Positions 5,848 to 8,680 of a stretch of DNA of 8,680 nt are shown piece by piece (the stretch's first letter is position 1; every line of letters begins with the position of its first letter). Both the position numbers and the translations under genes were made by a program. The stretch is from Candidatus Thermokryptus sp. (GTDB taxonomy: Bacteria > Bacteroidota > Ignavibacteria > Kryptoniales > Kryptoniaceae): NCBI GenBank assembly GCA_028276305.1, contig JAPYWO010000031.1, forward strand, positions 1 through 8,680, written 5' to 3'. Below the pieces are notes generated by a model that saw only the letters and a program-made list of their open reading frames with translations, ran no database searches and was not told the origin of the DNA.

Positions 5848-7669
5848 AATACTCTTTCTCCTCCCATTCTTAGTTCTTTCAAGTTGTAGCGAGAAAAGAA
5901 ACGAAATCAACTTGACGATACAAAAAAGCGAAAAGCTACTTCTTATATATGACTCTTCTGACTTTTACTCTCTTGAATGTGTTGAAAACGCAAGGATGTC
6001 TTTTAAATACGCAAAACTTTTATATGACGAGATAGACCTAAAAAACTACAAAGGTGGCGAACTTTCAAAACTCGGAAATTACTTTGCGATAGCCCTTGCG
6101 ACAGAATTCATAAAAAAACTTACAAAATCGGATTGCGAAAATTTAAAGTCATTTGTTTCGTCAGGGGGAGGTCTTGCGGTTATTTACCGCGGATACAATG
6201 AAAATTTACACGACATCTTTGGAGTTAAGATCAGGGATAAAAACCAACCATTTTTAAAACAAGGTCGTTCAGGTCTTCATTTTAAAACCGATTTCATCCC
6301 TGGTTTAAAAGGAACAGCAATTTCTGATTCAATACTTCGCGATCTTTCAATGTTTGATTTCGTCCATGTTGGTGACAAAAATATAATTGCGACCACATCT
6401 TCTGGAACACCTGTGGTTTGGAATTTAAGATATGGCAAGGGGAAAGTCACTTATTGGAACTCTTCTATTCTTTCAAATAGGTCTTTTCGTGGTTTCATAA
6501 CGCAAACGATCGCTTCTGTCTCATCAAAATTTGTTCAACCGATGGCGAATTTTTCCGTCATTTTTATTGACGATTTCCCAACTTCTGTTCCCAATGCGGT
6601 AAAAAAGATTGTATTGGACGAATTCAAAATGAACTTGGCGGAGTTTCATTTTTTAGTTTTTTATCCCGATATGCTCAAATTATCAAACGAGTTCGGGTTA
6701 AAATACACCGCGGGTCTTGTCTTCAACTACGGGGCGAGTATAACGCCACCCTTTCACTTGAATGAGTGGAGAATCGGAAAAGCGAGTGTTCTCAGCAAGG
6801 AGATTGAGGTTTCAAAAATGATAGCAAAGCAGTTAAAAATTAATCATGAGCTTGGGTTTCATGGCTACAATCATGTACCCCTTTTGGTTGATGAGTGGGA
6901 AAACATTGAGAATATGAAAAGAGCTATAGAATATGCCATGAAAAAGTGGAAAGAGGAAGGGCTTGGAAATCCACCGGTAACATACATACCGCCGACGAAT
7001 TTAATTGATTCAGTTGGAGTTCAAGCGCTTGCGCAGTCGGCTCCATCTATCAAAGTGATCGCTGGACTATACGCTGGCTTTTTTGAACTCGGTCAAAGAA
7101 GGGAATTTGGTCCAGAGCCTTGGAATGGGAAATTTTATTGTATACCGAGGGTTTCAGCTGGATTTATGATTGACGATTATACGAAGACGATAATTTTAAG
7201 TGCTATTGCGATGTTAGGCGTCTGGACGCACTTCATCCATCCAGACGATGTAATTTACACACCGGAAGAAGTTGAAAATCCTGAGCTTATAAGAAATTGG
7301 TTCAGTTTGCCGTGGCGCGGGGCAAAGGAAGAAGGACTTTACTTTAAGTTTAGGGACTGGGTCAAAACCTTAAAAGAAAATTACCCTTATTTGAGGTTCA
7401 TGAAGTGTGAGGATGCTTACGAAGAGATGAAAAAGTTTGACGATTTAAAAATTGAATATGAGTTCTCAAACGATGAGATAAAAATCAAGACAAATCAAAA
7501 AGATGTCTTTATCATCGTTCAATTTGACACAGTTTATAAAAGCGTTGATGTGTTAAACGCAAACATAATTCATCATGGGCAAACATCAACTACTAACTAT
7601 GTGGTACTTAAAACCGAAAGCGAGTCCATCATTTTAAAATTAAAAACAAAAGCAACAGGTCAGGGATGA
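5828..7669 (+). CDS. DUF2194-type lipoprotein, polysaccharide-deacetylase-like
   Basis: A 613-residue exported protein (numbered from ATG 5828). It opens with a lipoprotein signal: basic MRKGHFK, a hydrophobic core, then lipobox LSSC with Cys20 as the lipidated residue. Ser at +2 fits outer-membrane sorting. Residues about 35-130 look like an alpha/beta, glutamine-amidotransferase-like fold (SSGGGLAVIYRG). Residues about 240-540 look like a carbohydrate-esterase-4/NodB-like barrel: FIDDFP (D248/D249) matches the catalytic-base and metal Asp motif, ELGFHGYNH (H345, H349) the metal His motif, and WTHFIHPDD (H468, H471) a late His motif. A beta-rich tail (about 540-600) follows. This order matches DUF2194 proteins as I know them. 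A role in deacetylating Pel-like polysaccharide, as PelA does, is inferred. The gene overlaps the previous one by 20 nt. An alternative TTG start at 5804 has GGAGA at 5793-5797 and would add eight residues. Confidence 0.82.
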   Translation: MRKGHFKILFLLPFLVLSSCSEKRNEINLTIQKSEKLLLIYDSSDFYSLECVENARMSFKYAKLLYDEIDLKNYKGGELSKLGNYFAIALATEFIKKLTKSDCENLKSFVSSGGGLAVIYRGYNENLHDIFGVKIRDKNQPFLKQGRSGLHFKTDFIPGLKGTAISDSILRDLSMFDFVHVGDKNIIATTSSGTPVVWNLRYGKGKVTYWNSSILSNRSFRGFITQTIASVSSKFVQPMANFSVIFIDDFPTSVPNAVKKIVLDEFKMNLAEFHFLVFYPDMLKLSNEFGLKYTAGLVFNYGASITPPFHLNEWRIGKASVLSKEIEVSKMIAKQLKINHELGFHGYNHVPLLVDEWENIENMKRAIEYAMKKWKEEGLGNPPVTYIPPTNLIDSVGVQALAQSAPSIKVIAGLYAGFFELGQRREFGPEPWNGKFYCIPRVSAGFMIDDYTKTIILSAIAMLGVWTHFIHPDDVIYTPEEVENPELIRNWFSLPWRGAKEEGLYFKFRDWVKTLKENYPYLRFMKCEDAYEEMKKFDDLKIEYEFSNDEIKIKTNQKDVFIIVQFDTVYKSVDVLNANIIHHGQTSTTNYVVLKTESESIILKLKTKATGQG

Positions 7670-8556
7670 AATCTTTCGTTATGGAGTTGAAAAGCACCTT
7701 TTTCCATCTTCGTTTTAACATCTCTTTCGCTTTTCTTCCTTTATTTCTTTGGGGCTATGTTTTAAGTGGAGCGGATATAACAGCGAGGTTTTGGATCGGG
7801 ATTTTAATTTTACATCTTTTGATTTATCCCGGTATGAATGGAATTTTCGCATACTTTGACAAAAGAAAGGGTTTGATATCGGGGCTCTGGGACATCAAGC
7901 CAGCGTCCAAGTTTACATTTTCTGTCTCTTTGATTTTTCTTTTGGCGGGTATTTTTATAAGTTTTGGATCAAATTGCTTTTATGCTTTGACAATTGCAAC
8001 GCTTTTATTCGTTTTATTTTCGCTCCCATTTACAGGTATAAAGTCAAAACCCTTTTGGGGTATTCTGGTGCTCTCATTTTCTTACGCAATTGCTGGATTC
8101 GGTAGCGGATGGCTTTGTGGGACCAACTTAAATAATTTTTTCAAAGATTTATTCAACATCGTTGGATTTATCTCGGCGGTTACTTTTGTAGCTGGCTTCT
8201 ATACTTTATCACTTGTTTACAGAATTTCGGAGGACTCGGAAAGAAAAGGTGACCACTTCATTGAGAATCTCGGCGAGACCAGAGCGTTCGGAATTGCAAA
8301 GGTGATGCTCTCAATCGCTGGGGTAACCGCAACTGTTGTCGTAGCGGGGAGATTTACGCTCTATGAGTTGATCGGGGCAATACTTTATTTCTTGATCGGA
8401 TTTCTCGCTGTTGATAGGTTTGAAAAGAATTTTCATCTTCAAAAAGAGATGCAAAATTACAGGACAGTTTTAAGCTTTAACATCACGAACTCAACTGTTC
8501 TCTCGCTTTATCTACTTTTTAGAATTATCGCCTCTCACTTTTTGTTTATTGATTGA
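7666..8556 (+). CDS. UbiA-family prenyltransferase-like integral membrane protein
   Basis: A 296-residue protein, the usual UbiA length, with about eight or nine hydrophobic helices (around 18-34, 42-56, 83-101, 105-120, 131-150, 164-184, 210-228, 231-248 and 273-292). The family's two cytoplasmic prenyl-diphosphate/Mg motifs are recognisable: motif 1 lies at YPGMNGIFAYFDKRKG (N58, D65), followed by ISGLW, and motif 2 at YRISEDSERKGDHF (D190, E192, D196), followed by NLGETRA. Motif 1 has fewer acidic residues than the usual NDxxDxxxD, so the substrate or activity may differ. Family members transfer isoprenoid chains to aromatic or lipid acceptors in the membrane; the acceptor here cannot be told. 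The ATG overlaps the previous TGA (ATGA), with a weak purine-rich stretch (CAGGG) just upstream. It is the last + strand gene and its end runs 22 nt into a convergent gene. A link to exopolysaccharide is unproven. Confidence 0.85.
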   Translation: MKSFVMELKSTFFHLRFNISFAFLPLFLWGYVLSGADITARFWIGILILHLLIYPGMNGIFAYFDKRKGLISGLWDIKPASKFTFSVSLIFLLAGIFISFGSNCFYALTIATLLFVLFSLPFTGIKSKPFWGILVLSFSYAIAGFGSGWLCGTNLNNFFKDLFNIVGFISAVTFVAGFYTLSLVYRISEDSERKGDHFIENLGETRAFGIAKVMLSIAGVTATVVVAGRFTLYELIGAILYFLIGFLAVDRFEKNFHLQKEMQNYRTVLSFNITNSTVLSLYLLFRIIASHFLFID

Positions 8557-8680
8557 ATGGCATTATTAACGATAAGCAGAAGTTCATCAAGTTCAAAAGG
8601 TTTGGTTATCAAATAATCAACGCCTCTTTTTTTAGCGTCATTCACCGTTATATCAATTCCCCATCCCGTTAGCATTATAA
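8535..8680 (-). CDS. C-terminal fragment of a receiver-domain protein (response regulator or hybrid histidine kinase)
   Basis: Reading the - strand from the right edge gives 48 codons ending at TGA (complement of 8535-8537). The peptide is the second half of a receiver domain: IMLTGWG carries the conserved Thr after beta-4, AKKRGVDYL leads to beta-5, TKPFELDELL contains the invariant Lys, and a final helix LIVNNAIQ ends shortly before the stop. The 'LTGWG' form and an end straight after the receiver are common in hybrid sensor kinases and in single-receiver proteins, so the missing N-terminal part is undetermined. It converges on the UbiA-like gene with a 22-nt overlap. It could belong to a kinase that acts on the stand-alone receiver in the + strand operon, but nothing in the sequence proves that. 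Confidence 0.88.
   Translation of the reverse strand, partial: IMLTGWGIDITVNDAKKRGVDYLITKPFELDELLLIVNNAIQSINKK

Noticed and set aside
8627..8633. T7 run near the right edge as a possible terminator for the + strand operon
   Set aside because: It is the complement of Lys codons in the receiver gene and no stem-forming inverted repeat lies directly before it.
1..8680. CRISPR arrays, tRNA/rRNA genes, insertion sequences, riboswitches
   Set aside because: Gene density is essentially complete, non-coding gaps are 1-9 nt, and I saw no repeated units, cloverleaf-like segments, transposase motifs or terminal inverted repeats.

Overview
The window is a compact, AT-rich (by eye high-30s % GC), gap-free stretch of bacterial DNA. 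Seven genes lie on the + strand and one gene fragment on the - strand. A lipoprotein signal peptide suggests a Gram-negative (diderm) host. The AT-rich, Lys/Glu/Ile-rich coding with many AGA/AGG and ATA codons, plus a UbiA-family protein of a type I associate with Bacteroidetes-like lineages, suggests a thermophilic member of the FCB (Bacteroidetes/Chlorobi/Kryptonia-like) group. That placement is an inference and is weak.

Layout. Positions 1-227 hold the C-terminus of a polytopic membrane protein that resembles the end of PelG, the Pel exopolysaccharide transporter. One base later begins a 584-residue membrane protein of unknown function (229-1983) with a soluble C-terminal domain. Three signalling genes follow: a GAF + PP2C/SpoIIE-type phosphatase (1976-3418), a single-domain response regulator (3428-3799), and a GAF-GAF-HD-GYP-like-Cys-rich-STAS protein (3799-5847). 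Next are a lipoprotein of the DUF2194 / polysaccharide-deacetylase-like kind (5828-7669) and a UbiA-family prenyltransferase-like membrane protein (7666-8556). On the opposite strand, the last 48 codons of a receiver-domain protein end at 8535, inside the 3' end of the UbiA-like gene.

The + strand genes overlap by 1-24 nt or are separated by 1-9 nt, so they very probably form one operon whose promoter lies upstream of the window. No intergenic stretch is long enough to hold a promoter, RNA gene or repeat array, and I see none.

Working model (inference). This is the distal part of a Pel-like exopolysaccharide locus. The exporter, the unknown membrane protein and the deacetylase-like lipoprotein would be structural or assembly parts. 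The embedded PP2C / receiver / STAS module would be a partner-switching-like control circuit, used in place of or alongside the c-di-GMP receptor PelD of classical pel operons. The HD-GYP-like domain has lost several consensus residues, so it may sense or bind rather than hydrolyse c-di-GMP. No serine kinase (RsbW/SpoIIAB type) is visible in the window.
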